Source: Sporosarcina gallistercoris (GTDB lineage: Bacteria > Bacillota > Bacilli > Bacillales_A > Planococcaceae). From it: a stretch of 64,000 nt of DNA. Location: assembly GCF_014836415.1 (NCBI RefSeq), contig NZ_JACSQY010000001.1:496001-560000 (forward strand), given 5' to 3'. How positions within the stretch are numbered: the first letter of the stretch is position 1; each line of letters starts with the position of its first letter. Of the stretch, positions 25,179-33,357 are shown piece by piece. Position numbers and translations under genes: made by a program. The notes under the pieces were generated by a model. The model was not told the DNA's origin. It searched no databases and saw only the letters and a program-made list of their open reading frames with translations.

Positions 25179-25622
25179 TTATGCAGAACACGAGCAACCG
25201 CCGCCAGTTCCGCAGCTGCCTCCGCAAGAGGAATCGGTTACAAATGTATTATCTGTCGGTAATTTCACGGATTCAGAGACAGAGCGGGCAATCTCTGCGC
25301 TGATTTCATCCAGCATGTATTGGACATCATTCTCTGCAAGCCGCAGCGCAGCAACTTTCTCATTCATGTCCAACGCCCGTTTGTCGAGGCGTATCGATTT
25401 CATTACTATATTATAATCCGGATGGTATCTCCCAAACCGCTGAACCTCTTCATAACGGTCTTTCATCTCAGAAAAGTTCCGGATTTTTTCTACTAAATCC
25501 GGATCACTGTAAACTTCATGATGAGCGGAGCGGTACGCGAGTAGTACGTCGGATGTCAAAATCATTTCTGCCAATTCGTCTGTTTGTTCGATGATGGCAA
25601 GCCATTCGTCGGTCATCATCAT
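25179..25622 (-). CDS. ylbF: YlbF, subunit of the YlbF-YmcA-YaaT (RicFTA) complex
   Basis: A 147-residue helical protein of the YlbF/YmcA family (EWLAIIEQTDELAEMILTSD, then YRSAHHEVYSDPDLVEKI) with a cysteine-rich tail CGGSCGTGGGCSCSA at the very C-terminus. In B. subtilis YlbF joins YmcA and YaaT in an Fe-S-carrying complex that partners RNase Y and affects competence, biofilm formation and sporulation; the cysteines of the tail are consistent with cluster ligation. The start is one of three consecutive ATGs (25622 used) behind GGAGGGG. Confidence 0.88.
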   Translation of the reverse strand: MMMTDEWLAIIEQTDELAEMILTSDVLLAYRSAHHEVYSDPDLVEKIRNFSEMKDRYEEVQRFGRYHPDYNIVMKSIRLDKRALDMNEKVAALRLAENDVQYMLDEISAEIARSVSESVKLPTDNTFVTDSSCGGSCGTGGGCSCSA

Positions 25623-25687
25623 ATGTGATTTCCCCTCCATTCCCCACCATTATACCAAATAGAGGGAGTAAACGCATCACTTGTTCC

Positions 25688-27115
25688 TTATAGAAGTGTT
25701 TCCAACTGATTCAATGCTGTCCTCGCTTCTGCGAAATCAGACATTCTGATTTCCTTGTTTCCGATGATTTGTGACGTTTCGTGACCTTTTCCAGCTATCA
25801 GCACAATATCGTTGGGCATGCTTTGTGCAATTGCTTGATGAATCGCACGTTTCCGATCCAATACAACGCGGACTGAAGCGGGTTCCTCCGTTCCTCTTAA
25901 TATGTGCTGAATGATGGTTAGCGGATGTTCACTCCGAGGATTGTCAGATGTAAGTATGACAGTATCACAGTAAGTCTCAGCAATTTTCCCCATCTCCGGG
26001 CGCTTCTCTTTGTCTCGATCGCCGCCGCAGCCAAATACACAAATAAGCTTTCTCGGGTTCAAACTGGTTACCGCTTGTAAGGCCGCAGATAGCGCATCGG
26101 GGGTATGGGCGTAATCGACAAAAACCCGCCTTCCTTCGTGTTCAATAAGCTGCATGCGGCCTTCAGGCAATTTCAACGAACGGAATGCAGTGAAAATATC
26201 CCTCTCCGGAAAGCCAAGCAATTTAACTACAGATGCAGCAGCCATCGCATTCAAGCGATTATGCTCTCCCGGAGGCAACGTTCCGATCAACTCTTCTGAA
26301 GGCATACATCCTCCTGCGACATTTCTTCCAAAAAGGTGAATGGGCAGCTCCACATCCTTGACAATCCCCATACATTCCCTATCTTCACTATTTACTATGA
26401 GCTGCTCGGACAACGAACATAACTTCTTTTTCGCTGCAATATAATTCCCACGCCCCCCATGCTCTTCAAAATGATCTGTTCCGATATTCAGGAAAACGCC
26501 GACGGATACCCGGCAATGGGCAAGACGTTCCATTTCCAATCCTAGCGAAGACGCCTCCAACGCAACGTGAGTCACTCCTCGATCTTTGCATTTGCGCAAC
26601 AAGGGGTGTAAATACTCTGCAGGAGGCGTGGTGAGCGACGGAAGCTCTTCGTCGAATTTTTCCCCATCTATATAACAACCTGTCGTTCCTAGCACTGCTG
26701 TCTTGATACCGAATTGAGCGAGCAGCTGACCAATGAAATGAGTCACGGTAGTTTTCCCATTCGTGCCGGTCACCGCAATTATCGTCAATTCTTCAGAAGG
26801 ATTTCCAGATAATTGTGCACTGCTATAAGATAAAAACCGTTTGCAGTCAGGTACTGTCACAACAGCAGTGCCACGTTGACTCCATTGTGACAAGACACTC
26901 TCGGAGACTGGACGGTCAATGACGATTGCAGCGGCTCCTCTCTCCAGCGCCTCTTCAATTGACTCGACTCCATCATGATGAGCCCCTTTTCTTGCGATGA
27001 ATAAGCAATTCCTTTTAAGACGGTTTGGATGCTCTGTAACCGAGTCAATTGTGACATTCCGCCAGTTCCCTTGGATCGTGCATGGCCAATCTTTTAATAA
27101 TTCAATCAGATGCAA
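25688..27115 (-). CDS. murE: UDP-MurNAc-tripeptide synthetase MurE, DNPR type
   Basis: A 475-residue Mur ligase: GTNGKTT ATP loop at 117-123, LEASSLGL and NIGTDHFEEHG in the central domain, the lysine cluster YIAAKKKL, DYAHTPDA near 335, the substrate motif DNPRSEHP at 391-398, and GKGHE at 442-446. DNPR is the signature of enzymes that add meso-diaminopimelate. The frame is open to 27331, but TTG at 27115 has AAGGAG at 8 bases and fits the family length. It is absent from the dcw cluster and lies instead between ylbF and a divergent DapG-like gene. If the organism has lysine-type wall peptidoglycan, this would be a second, spore-specific MurE (inference). Confidence 0.88.
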   Translation of the reverse strand: MHLIELLKDWPCTIQGNWRNVTIDSVTEHPNRLKRNCLFIARKGAHHDGVESIEEALERGAAAIVIDRPVSESVLSQWSQRGTAVVTVPDCKRFLSYSSAQLSGNPSEELTIIAVTGTNGKTTVTHFIGQLLAQFGIKTAVLGTTGCYIDGEKFDEELPSLTTPPAEYLHPLLRKCKDRGVTHVALEASSLGLEMERLAHCRVSVGVFLNIGTDHFEEHGGRGNYIAAKKKLCSLSEQLIVNSEDRECMGIVKDVELPIHLFGRNVAGGCMPSEELIGTLPPGEHNRLNAMAAASVVKLLGFPERDIFTAFRSLKLPEGRMQLIEHEGRRVFVDYAHTPDALSAALQAVTSLNPRKLICVFGCGGDRDKEKRPEMGKIAETYCDTVILTSDNPRSEHPLTIIQHILRGTEEPASVRVVLDRKRAIHQAIAQSMPNDIVLIAGKGHETSQIIGNKEIRMSDFAEARTALNQLETLL

Positions 27116-27227
27116 ATCAGCTTCTCCTTCCCGAACGTTTTTCTTTTCAGGGAATATAGTAAGAGTGAACCTACCACAGAGTATGAAAAGCATCGGGTAA
27201 ATGTCACGAAGAAAGTTGGGAGACGAA

Positions 27228-27968
27228 ATGATTATCCAAAAATTTGGTGGCGCGGCAATGAAAGATCGTGCGATGCGCCGTTTATGTATTGATCGAATCC
27301 AAGAAGGTCTGAAATCACATGAGAAGGTCATCGTTGTAGTTTCTGCAATTGGTCGTCAGGAAAGTCCATATTCAACAGATCGTCTACTATCCATCACTCC
27401 ATCCTTTAAACCCTCTACAGCCTCTTGGGACCTTGCTGCGTCATGCGGAGAACTGATTGCTTCTGCTGTCCTAAGTGCAGAGCTGGAGGAAGCAGGAACC
27501 GTTAATAAGGTCATGCACAGTATGAATTCTGGTATTAAAACGGTTGGCCAATTTGGAAATGCAACAATCGAAACAATCGAGACAAGCTATATCGAAAAAA
27601 CCTTACAAAGCCACAAATGTTTGATCATACCCGGGTTTCAAGGGTTGAATGCAGCGGGAGACTACATGACGCTTGGAAGGGGTGGCAGTGATCTGACAGC
27701 CATTGCTCTTGGCAGCAGTCTGAAAGCATCCCATGTGGAGTTTTTCAAGGATGTACCCGGCGTAATGTCAGCAGACCCTCATATCTATAAGGATGCTGAA
27801 AAATTCGCTTCGTTGACAATCGATGAATTCCTGCCCCTATTGGACTGCACGCGACCCGTCATTCAAAAACGGGCAGCTCTCCATGCAAAAGAAACAGCAA
27901 TCCCTCTTTGTGTGAGAGGAATTGCTGTAGCTGAAGAAGGGACTTGGATTACTCCTTGCTCTTCCTAG
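27228..27968 (+). CDS. Truncated aspartokinase (DapG-like kinase domain, no ACT domains)
   Basis: A 246-residue amino acid kinase fold closest to the catalytic part of DapG (aspartokinase I): MIIQKFGGAAMKDR, VVVVSAIGRQESPYSTDRLL, SCGELIASAVL, GFQGLNAAGDYMTLGRGGSD, FKDVPGVMSADP and PVIQKRAALHAKE. It lacks the C-terminal ACT regulatory domains (DapG is about 404 residues), so feedback control is absent, and the usual KFGGTS is KFGGAA. Start ATG 27228 behind GGGAG is preferred over 27201. It diverges from murE with 112 bases between starts, suggesting a joint role in the diaminopimelate route. Whether it is active is uncertain. Confidence 0.75.
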   Translation: MIIQKFGGAAMKDRAMRRLCIDRIQEGLKSHEKVIVVVSAIGRQESPYSTDRLLSITPSFKPSTASWDLAASCGELIASAVLSAELEEAGTVNKVMHSMNSGIKTVGQFGNATIETIETSYIEKTLQSHKCLIIPGFQGLNAAGDYMTLGRGGSDLTAIALGSSLKASHVEFFKDVPGVMSADPHIYKDAEKFASLTIDEFLPLLDCTRPVIQKRAALHAKETAIPLCVRGIAVAEEGTWITPCSS

Positions 27969-27973
27969 ATATT

Positions 27974-29041
27974 TTATGGCTTTACCGGTTTTTCAACTTC
28001 TTGTACTAGATTTTGCGTATAGTAATTCCCATAAACGCCCGTTCCGATATGCGTAAAGTTCTTATCCAACAGAACTTCTTGGTGTGCAGGAGAATTCAAC
28101 CAACCATGAACCGCATCAATGGCATCCGTATAATTCAACGCAATATTTTCTCCTGCTTTTTTAACGTCAATTCCAGCAAGTTTCAGCCGATTGGCAAGTG
28201 AACCGGAAGTCGGGGAATCTTGGGAAAAGTAATTTTGCAGAGCCATTTCTTTACTATGTTCACGTGCTACAACTTGAAGTTGGTAGTCACGTTTTAAAAT
28301 GCCAACATCATGATTCTTCCTATAAATATTGGTGATGTCGAGTATTTGACGCTCCAACGCACGATCGACAGCCATCTGATCTTCGGAGGAAGGCTTTTTC
28401 ACTTCCACTAGCTCCCCTTTATAAAACAGATCATAAGGTTGCTGCATGACCAGTGTCATCGGGTCGATGAACCGGACACCTTCCAACTCCTGACCTTCTT
28501 CATCTATATACAATTGAGTGAAAAGACCTTCCGATTGAATGAGCATCTTGTTTTTAACGTCGTCCCCATTGAGTACAAATGTATATTGGTTTTCTCCTAC
28601 GACCACTTCTACTTCAGACTCAATAATCGTGCTCCGATAGATGTCCTCACTGCTCTGTCCATTCTCATATGGGTATACGTCCGCTTCTCGATCCGCACTG
28701 AAAATCTGATTGACCTTACCATCCCGAACTCCTGCCATTATCATCGGATTCGCACTATAAATCCACCATTCAAAATCGAATACTGAAAGATCTTTGCGAT
28801 CCGGCTCACCATACAGCTTCACCAATTCATCCGACGAGCGGCCGACCACTGTGGAAATCCCTTTTTCAGGCCGTTTCGCATTACTGACACCCTGCTGTTC
28901 AAAAGATTGCCCTCCGCTTATAGCAGTCCCAGGCTGAACAGGCGACTCCAATGGCTCGTTCTCTTTGAATCCATCATCCCAAAAGTAAACTGCCAGAAGC
29001 GCAATTATTAATAATACAAGCACTTTCCATAATCGTTTCAT
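27974..29041 (-). CDS. ylbC: YlbC, CAP (SCP/PR1) domain secreted protein
   Basis: A 355-residue protein with an N-terminal membrane/signal segment (about 4-22), a middle DUF4148-like region with YGEPDRKDLS and WWIYSANP, and a C-terminal CAP domain (about 230-350) with NIYRKNHDVGIL, AREHSKEMALQNYFSQ, AGENIALNY, HGWLNSPAHQEVLL and HIGTGVYGNYYTQNLV. YlbC is a cell-surface or extracellular protein of unknown function in B. subtilis. The gene is convergent with the DapG-like gene, 5 bases apart. Confidence 0.88.
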   Translation of the reverse strand: MKRLWKVLVLLIIALLAVYFWDDGFKENEPLESPVQPGTAISGGQSFEQQGVSNAKRPEKGISTVVGRSSDELVKLYGEPDRKDLSVFDFEWWIYSANPMIMAGVRDGKVNQIFSADREADVYPYENGQSSEDIYRSTIIESEVEVVVGENQYTFVLNGDDVKNKMLIQSEGLFTQLYIDEEGQELEGVRFIDPMTLVMQQPYDLFYKGELVEVKKPSSEDQMAVDRALERQILDITNIYRKNHDVGILKRDYQLQVVAREHSKEMALQNYFSQDSPTSGSLANRLKLAGIDVKKAGENIALNYTDAIDAVHGWLNSPAHQEVLLDKNFTHIGTGVYGNYYTQNLVQEVEKPVKP

Positions 29042-29168
29042 CTGCCTGCCCCCTTCTTACAACTGCCATTCATACATCACTATACCTCCATTGTAATCAT
29101 CATCAGACGAATAAGTCATCCTTTTCTCATCCGTTCACTTAAATACGCTTCCAGACACAATGTTGCCA

Positions 29169-29197
29169 TTGCAACCGACTTCCTTTTGTTCTATGAT
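29169..29197 (+). promoter_or_regulatory. SigA promoter of the YugN-like gene
   Basis: TTGCAA (29169-29174), 17-base spacer, TATGAT (29192-29197); 50 bases before the start codon, with AAGGAGG upstream of the ATG. Confidence 0.6.
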
Positions 29198-29247
29198 TAT
29201 AGGCGAAGAGCAAACGATTGACTGTTGTATAAGGAGGAAGCTAATCA

Positions 29248-29613
29248 ATGGATTTTGTAAACACAGGTATTGAAGAGCTGGCTGTAAGCCTAATTGATCT
29301 TGAAGAAATCGCTAAAAGATATGATTTAGTTCTCGCTGGACAATGGGACTATGAACGCGTCACATTCGACAAAAAGTATACAGTAAGTGAAGGCGTATAC
29401 TATCTGCGCGTCTACGGACTCACACCGGATGGCGATGTTGGAAAGAATGAGGCTGTCATTGAATTCATTACTCCACAACTCGGAAAACATTATTATCCAC
29501 ACGGTGTTGAATACGGAGAGGACGAATTCTATCCATCATTCGTCGTGAACGACTGCAAAAAAACATTAGCTGGCTTAGTGAAAGACCTGCAAGCTTTTAA
29601 CCTGAAAAAGTGA
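29248..29613 (+). CDS. YugN-like family protein
   Basis: A 121-residue soluble protein with the YugN-family features GQWDYERVTFDKKY and YYLRVYGLTPDGD. By position it corresponds to ylbA of B. subtilis, next to ylbC and ctaG. No catalytic motif or membrane segment is visible; function unknown. Strong ribosome site AAGGAGG, own promoter and own terminator. Confidence 0.8.
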   Translation: MDFVNTGIEELAVSLIDLEEIAKRYDLVLAGQWDYERVTFDKKYTVSEGVYYLRVYGLTPDGDVGKNEAVIEFITPQLGKHYYPHGVEYGEDEFYPSFVVNDCKKTLAGLVKDLQAFNLKK

Positions 29614-29620
29614 TTCGTTA

Positions 29621-29648
29621 CCGGAGAATATTCCATTCTCCGGTTTTT
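29621..29648 (+). terminator. Terminator of the YugN-like gene
   Basis: CCGGAGAAT, 5-base loop, ATTCTCCGG, then TTTTT, 8 bases after the stop codon. Confidence 0.85.
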
Positions 29649-29710
29649 CATATCCATTTTCATTTATTTTGGCTATAATAGAAATAATACACGATTTGGA
29701 GGAATGCCGG

Positions 29711-30769
29711 GTGTCAAAAAGGTTAACAAAAAGAACTTTGCTTATTTTAGTGACCGCAATTATTGCGGCTGCTGCTCTATTCTTCATACTCCCGGTTTCC
29801 ATACCGTTAATTTTAGCCCTGCTGACTGCGCTGATGATCGATCCGCTTGTCAAGCTAGTAGAGCGAAAGTTCAATTGGAAACGAAAATTATCCGTTATTT
29901 CCGTATTCATCTTTGTCGTTTTACTCGTTGCAGTAGGGATCTATTATTCCGTAACGTCACTAATCGGCAGGATCATTCAGTTCACAAAAGACGCACCCGA
30001 CTATTTAAACTCACTCTCAGGTGTTTGGATTGATATGCAGGATAAAGTATTTAAATACACTTCCGGAATGCCTTCTGACATCGTCAAAGCTACACAAGAA
30101 CAATTGACTGCTGCGCTCACTTCCTTCAAAACTTCTCTTCTTGAACTGTTGAGCTATGAAAAGATCATTGCACTCGCTTCTGAAATTCCAAATTTCCTCG
30201 TGAGTTTCATCGTCTTCTTAATTGCCTTGTTTTTGTTTATGCTTGAGCTTCCTCAGCTAAAACAAAGTGCGTTTAACTTACTAACGGATCGAACTGCTGA
30301 AAAAGTCCGTTACATGACTACGAAACTGAATGCAACAGTCATCGGATTCATGAAAGCACAGTTACTCGTCAGTTTCATCATTTTAGCGGTAGCGTTCGTT
30401 GGATTACTGTTGATTGTCCCTAAATATGCCGTTGTTATGGCGATCGTCATCTGGATAATCGACGTTATTCCTATATTGGGTTCCATTATCATTCTGGCAC
30501 CATGGTCACTTTATATGTATGTGAGCGGTGATGTTGGAATGGGTACGAAGCTCGCAATTTTAGCAGCAGTACTACTGATTATCCGAAGGACTGTAGAACC
30601 GAAAGTGATGGGTTCACAAATCGGCTTATCCCCTCTTCCGACGTTGATCGGAATGTTTATCGGCTTGAAGCTGTTCGGTGTCCTCGGATTCTTCATCGGT
30701 CCAATGGTCGTCATTCTTTTCACTACGGCAATAGAAGCCGGGATTATTAAAATGAACTTCAAAATCTAG
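29711..30769 (+). CDS. AI-2E family (PerM/YtvI-like) permease
   Basis: A 352-residue membrane protein with an N-terminal helix pair (about 9-50), the long periplasmic/coiled region typical of the family (about 75-170) and five C-terminal helices including IVIWIIDVIPILGSIIILAPW and QIGLSPLPTLIGMFIGLKLFG. The family includes YtvI, PerM and TqsA; transported solutes differ and cannot be inferred here. The start is a GTG at 29711 with GGAGG 8 bases upstream. It is inserted between the YugN-like gene and the DUF420 gene. Confidence 0.85.
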   Translation: MSKRLTKRTLLILVTAIIAAAALFFILPVSIPLILALLTALMIDPLVKLVERKFNWKRKLSVISVFIFVVLLVAVGIYYSVTSLIGRIIQFTKDAPDYLNSLSGVWIDMQDKVFKYTSGMPSDIVKATQEQLTAALTSFKTSLLELLSYEKIIALASEIPNFLVSFIVFLIALFLFMLELPQLKQSAFNLLTDRTAEKVRYMTTKLNATVIGFMKAQLLVSFIILAVAFVGLLLIVPKYAVVMAIVIWIIDVIPILGSIIILAPWSLYMYVSGDVGMGTKLAILAAVLLIIRRTVEPKVMGSQIGLSPLPTLIGMFIGLKLFGVLGFFIGPMVVILFTTAIEAGIIKMNFKI

Positions 30770-30790
30770 CTTAAACGTAAAGCCATAAAG

Positions 30791-30829
30791 AAAACACGCA
30801 TGTCCCTAAAATAGGGGCATGCGTGTTTT
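30791..30829. terminator. Bidirectional terminator, permease / DUF420
   Basis: AAAACACGCATG pairs with CATGCGTGTTTT; inner CCC/GGG extends the stem. It ends the plus-strand permease and the minus-strand ctaG-DUF420 transcript. Confidence 0.85.
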
Positions 30830-30832
30830 ACA

Positions 30833-31294
30833 TTAGAATCCCAAAATCGCTTTGATCATGGAAGTCGTCTCTCCGCCTGCGTAAAACACATAGAGAAGTA
30901 AATAGACAGCAACACCAGTAAGTGCCGCGAAAATCCACACAATACTTGTCACAGGTCCTAGACGTCGATGCTTAGGTAAGTTGTCCTTGAATCCCGAGAT
31001 AAGTGACAGCACACCTAGAACGGCTCCAGTCGTAGCTAAACAAATATGGAATATCAAAAACACGGTGTAATAGATTTTAATGTTATCGGGTCCACCGAAG
31101 GCCGTGTTCCCAATGATAATTGTACGGGATAAGTAAATTACTAAAAACAGAAGTGCTGAAATAGATGCTGCAACCATTACATTTTTGTGTGCGTGCTTCC
31201 GCTTTTTGCGGATCAGCATCCAACCAATCCCGACTAAAACGCCGGAAATAATTATTAGCAATGTGCTCAATGTCGGCAGAATAGGCAAGTTCAT
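30833..31294 (-). CDS. DUF420 membrane protein (YozB-like)
   Basis: A 153-residue protein with four to five membrane helices; the H-rich positions in HKNVMVAASISALLF, FHICLATTGAVLGV and KHRRLGPVTSIVWIFAALTGV are family features and recall heme or copper contact sites. DUF420 proteins are widely linked with cytochrome oxidase clusters; it lies 33 bases behind ctaG here. Likely an oxidase assembly accessory protein (inference from context). Confidence 0.82.
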   Translation of the reverse strand: MNLPILPTLSTLLIIISGVLVGIGWMLIRKKRKHAHKNVMVAASISALLFLVIYLSRTIIIGNTAFGGPDNIKIYYTVFLIFHICLATTGAVLGVLSLISGFKDNLPKHRRLGPVTSIVWIFAALTGVAVYLLLYVFYAGGETTSMIKAILGF

Positions 31295-31327
31295 ACATTT
31301 TCTCCATTTCTATTCAGATATAACGGA

Positions 31328-32242
31328 TCAGCCATGAACCGATAATTTCTTACGGTTGATCAGATCTTGTCGGGTAATTTCATCCGCATTGTCTTGTTCA
31401 TCGCGATACCATGTAATGAAGATCTTTCCTATGATGAACACGTACAATAATTCTTGTATGACCTTCATAATGATTCCGCCAAGCTGCTGATCATACAGTG
31501 TTGGCATACTTGTGAACAACTCGGGACCTGATATCGTCAAACCGGACAGCGTCCCCGCAGGTACACAGAGTGCCATTGCTTTCAGCCACGCTTCACCGCT
31601 TCTGTATGTCTCGTAGACCGGAACATCCGCAAAGATAATCAGCGAACAAGCTGGTGTTAACAGGATTGCACTCAATATGACATACCCGATCTTTTTCAAA
31701 CCATGTAATTGAGTCTCTCCAGGCAACGTATTGAAAATCGGCCACCACAGGAACAACGCTGATAAAAATAATGTCAGCGTAAAAGCAGTATGCAGAGGCA
31801 AGCTAAGTTTAATCGTATCCAGAACCAGTGGATAATGGTTCAGCGAAAACATGATCGTAAAGACCATTAAACTGATAACCGGCTTTGTGAAGAACCGGAT
31901 AACAGCCGCCAGTTTCGGGTAACTGAATACTTTTTTCCACAAAAAGTTCGGAACGCCCATGATGAATAACGGTGCAATCACCAATAGTAATAGTGCCATT
32001 TGCGCCATGTGGACAGAAAACAGAATGTGTCCCATCAAATCCATCGGTGAGCCTTTCACAATATACAACAGTACCATTGCAGAAAGGAAAGCAGTGATCT
32101 GTCTCGACGTGACAGCTTCCGTTCCTTCAAAACGAGTTCTCCACTTTTTTGTCAGTAAAAAGTAAAGGACAGTCATGAGAACGAGAAATATCAAAAAATA
32201 TGGACTCCATAAAGCGCGGAAGCCAAATATACTTAACGACAA
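31328..32242 (-). CDS. ctaG: Cytochrome c oxidase assembly factor CtaG (caa3 type)
   Basis: A 304-residue polytopic membrane protein (about seven helices) with the CtaG segments FSVHMAQMALLLLVIAPLFI, LNHYPLV and ACSLIIFADVPVYETYRSG. CtaG is needed for copper-containing caa3 oxidase formation in Bacillus. The start codon is TTG with AAGGAG 9 bases upstream. It has its own promoter behind the ctaF terminator. Confidence 0.92.
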   Translation of the reverse strand: MSLSIFGFRALWSPYFLIFLVLMTVLYFLLTKKWRTRFEGTEAVTSRQITAFLSAMVLLYIVKGSPMDLMGHILFSVHMAQMALLLLVIAPLFIMGVPNFLWKKVFSYPKLAAVIRFFTKPVISLMVFTIMFSLNHYPLVLDTIKLSLPLHTAFTLTLFLSALFLWWPIFNTLPGETQLHGLKKIGYVILSAILLTPACSLIIFADVPVYETYRSGEAWLKAMALCVPAGTLSGLTISGPELFTSMPTLYDQQLGGIIMKVIQELLYVFIIGKIFITWYRDEQDNADEITRQDLINRKKLSVHG

Positions 32243-32274
32243 ATGCCCCAGCTCCTTTTATAAGATCTGTATCT

Positions 32275-32303
32275 ATTATAGGCTCTTCTTTTATGTAACA
32301 CAA
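32275..32303 (-). promoter_or_regulatory. SigA promoter of ctaG
   Basis: Minus strand TTGTGT (32298-32303), 17-base spacer, TATAAT (32275-32280), about 33 bases before the ctaG start and after the ctaF terminator, so ctaG-DUF420 is a separate transcript. Confidence 0.6.
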
Positions 32304-32333
32304 TGAACGTTCTTTGACATCCAAGCAAATAAG

Positions 32334-32374
32334 AAAACCTCTGCCCTTGGCAATTGGCCAAAGGCAGAGGTTTT
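32334..32374 (-). terminator. Terminator of the ctaCDEF operon
   Basis: Minus strand AACCTCTGCC pairs with GGCAGAGGTT and is followed by TTCTTATTT. It lies directly behind the ctaF stop; the mirror flank suggests it could work both ways. Confidence 0.8.
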
Positions 32375-32381
32375 GTAAAGC

Positions 32382-32729
32382 TTACCACCAAACAATCGTG
32401 ACGAAAGTAAGTGGAATCAGGAATGCAAACACAACTCCTGTGAACATGAACATCTGAGGAACACCGTGTCCCTTATCTTTCATGTGCATGAAATAGTAAA
32501 GTTGCAGTGCTACTTGAACTGCAGCAAAGAGGAAAAGAACAGGGATTACTAAATACTTAGAAAAACCTTCCACTCCTTGCTGATAAGCCACGACGAATGT
32601 AAACGAGACGAGGGTCATGAAAATCATGAGTGAGAACATCATGACTTGACCGCGCATAGTTTCCTTTGAACGACGGATGAATAGATCCTGTTCAATAGGG
32701 GTTCTCTTGTACGTTTCTACTTCTGCCAT
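32382..32729 (-). CDS. ctaF: Cytochrome caa3 oxidase subunit IV
   Basis: A 115-residue small subunit with three membrane helices (about 29-50, 60-80, 92-113) of the CtaF/CyoD type, including VQVALQLYYFMHMKDKG. Last gene of the ctaC-ctaD-ctaE-ctaF operon; starts one base after the ctaE stop. Confidence 0.93.
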   Translation of the reverse strand: MAEVETYKRTPIEQDLFIRRSKETMRGQVMMFSLMIFMTLVSFTFVVAYQQGVEGFSKYLVIPVLFLFAAVQVALQLYYFMHMKDKGHGVPQMFMFTGVVFAFLIPLTFVTIVWW

Positions 32730-32730
32730 G

Positions 32731-33357
32731 TTATCCGATCACTCCCATCAAGTAAACTACCGTAAAGATGAATACCCATACGACGTCAATGAAGTGCCAG
32801 TAAAGTGAGAACGTGTAGTACTTAGTTGCATTATACAAATTCAGACCGCGTTTTGCATTTCGGAAGAGCAACAGTGTTACCCAAACAAGTCCGATAGCTA
32901 CGTGGAAACCGTGTGTTCCTACAAGTGTAAAGAACGCTGAACTGAATGCACTGTTTCCAAACGTGAATCCTTCTTTCACATAGTGAGTGAATTCATACAC
33001 TTCAAGTCCAAGGAAGCAAAGTCCGAGGAATGCAGTGATGGCTAGCCAAAGCTGCATTTTCTTAAAGTTGTAGTTCTTCATATGGTGCATTGCGTACACA
33101 CTAGTAAGTGAAGATGTTAACAGTAACAGTGTCATTACAAATACGAGTGGCAATTGATACAGTTCTTGAGTCGAGAAACCGAAACCACTTGGCCCTTTAT
33201 TCTTTAACGCCATATAGGTTGCAAATAACGTTGCGAAAAGGATTGTCTCTCCACCAAGGAAGAGCCAGAATCCAACAAATTTGTTTTTTGCTTCAAGCGT
33301 TGCACGCTCGGGGTGTTCCGGCCAAGTCTCCGGAGTGAACTTTTTATTCAAATCCAT
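32731..33357 (-). CDS. ctaE: Cytochrome caa3 oxidase subunit III
   Basis: A 208-residue protein with five membrane helices and subunit III signatures GFWLFLGGETILFATLFATY, FFTLVGTHGFHVAIGLVW and SLYWHFIDVVWVFIF. Its start overlaps the ctaD stop (TGATG), so translation is coupled. Confidence 0.95.
   Translation of the reverse strand: MDLNKKFTPETWPEHPERATLEAKNKFVGFWLFLGGETILFATLFATYMALKNKGPSGFGFSTQELYQLPLVFVMTLLLLTSSLTSVYAMHHMKNYNFKKMQLWLAITAFLGLCFLGLEVYEFTHYVKEGFTFGNSAFSSAFFTLVGTHGFHVAIGLVWVTLLLFRNAKRGLNLYNATKYYTFSLYWHFIDVVWVFIFTVVYLMGVIG

Noticed and set aside
27116..27331. N-terminal extension of murE by 72 codons
   Set aside because: No Mur family similarity; it would overlap the divergent kinase gene, and TTG 27115 has a good ribosome site.
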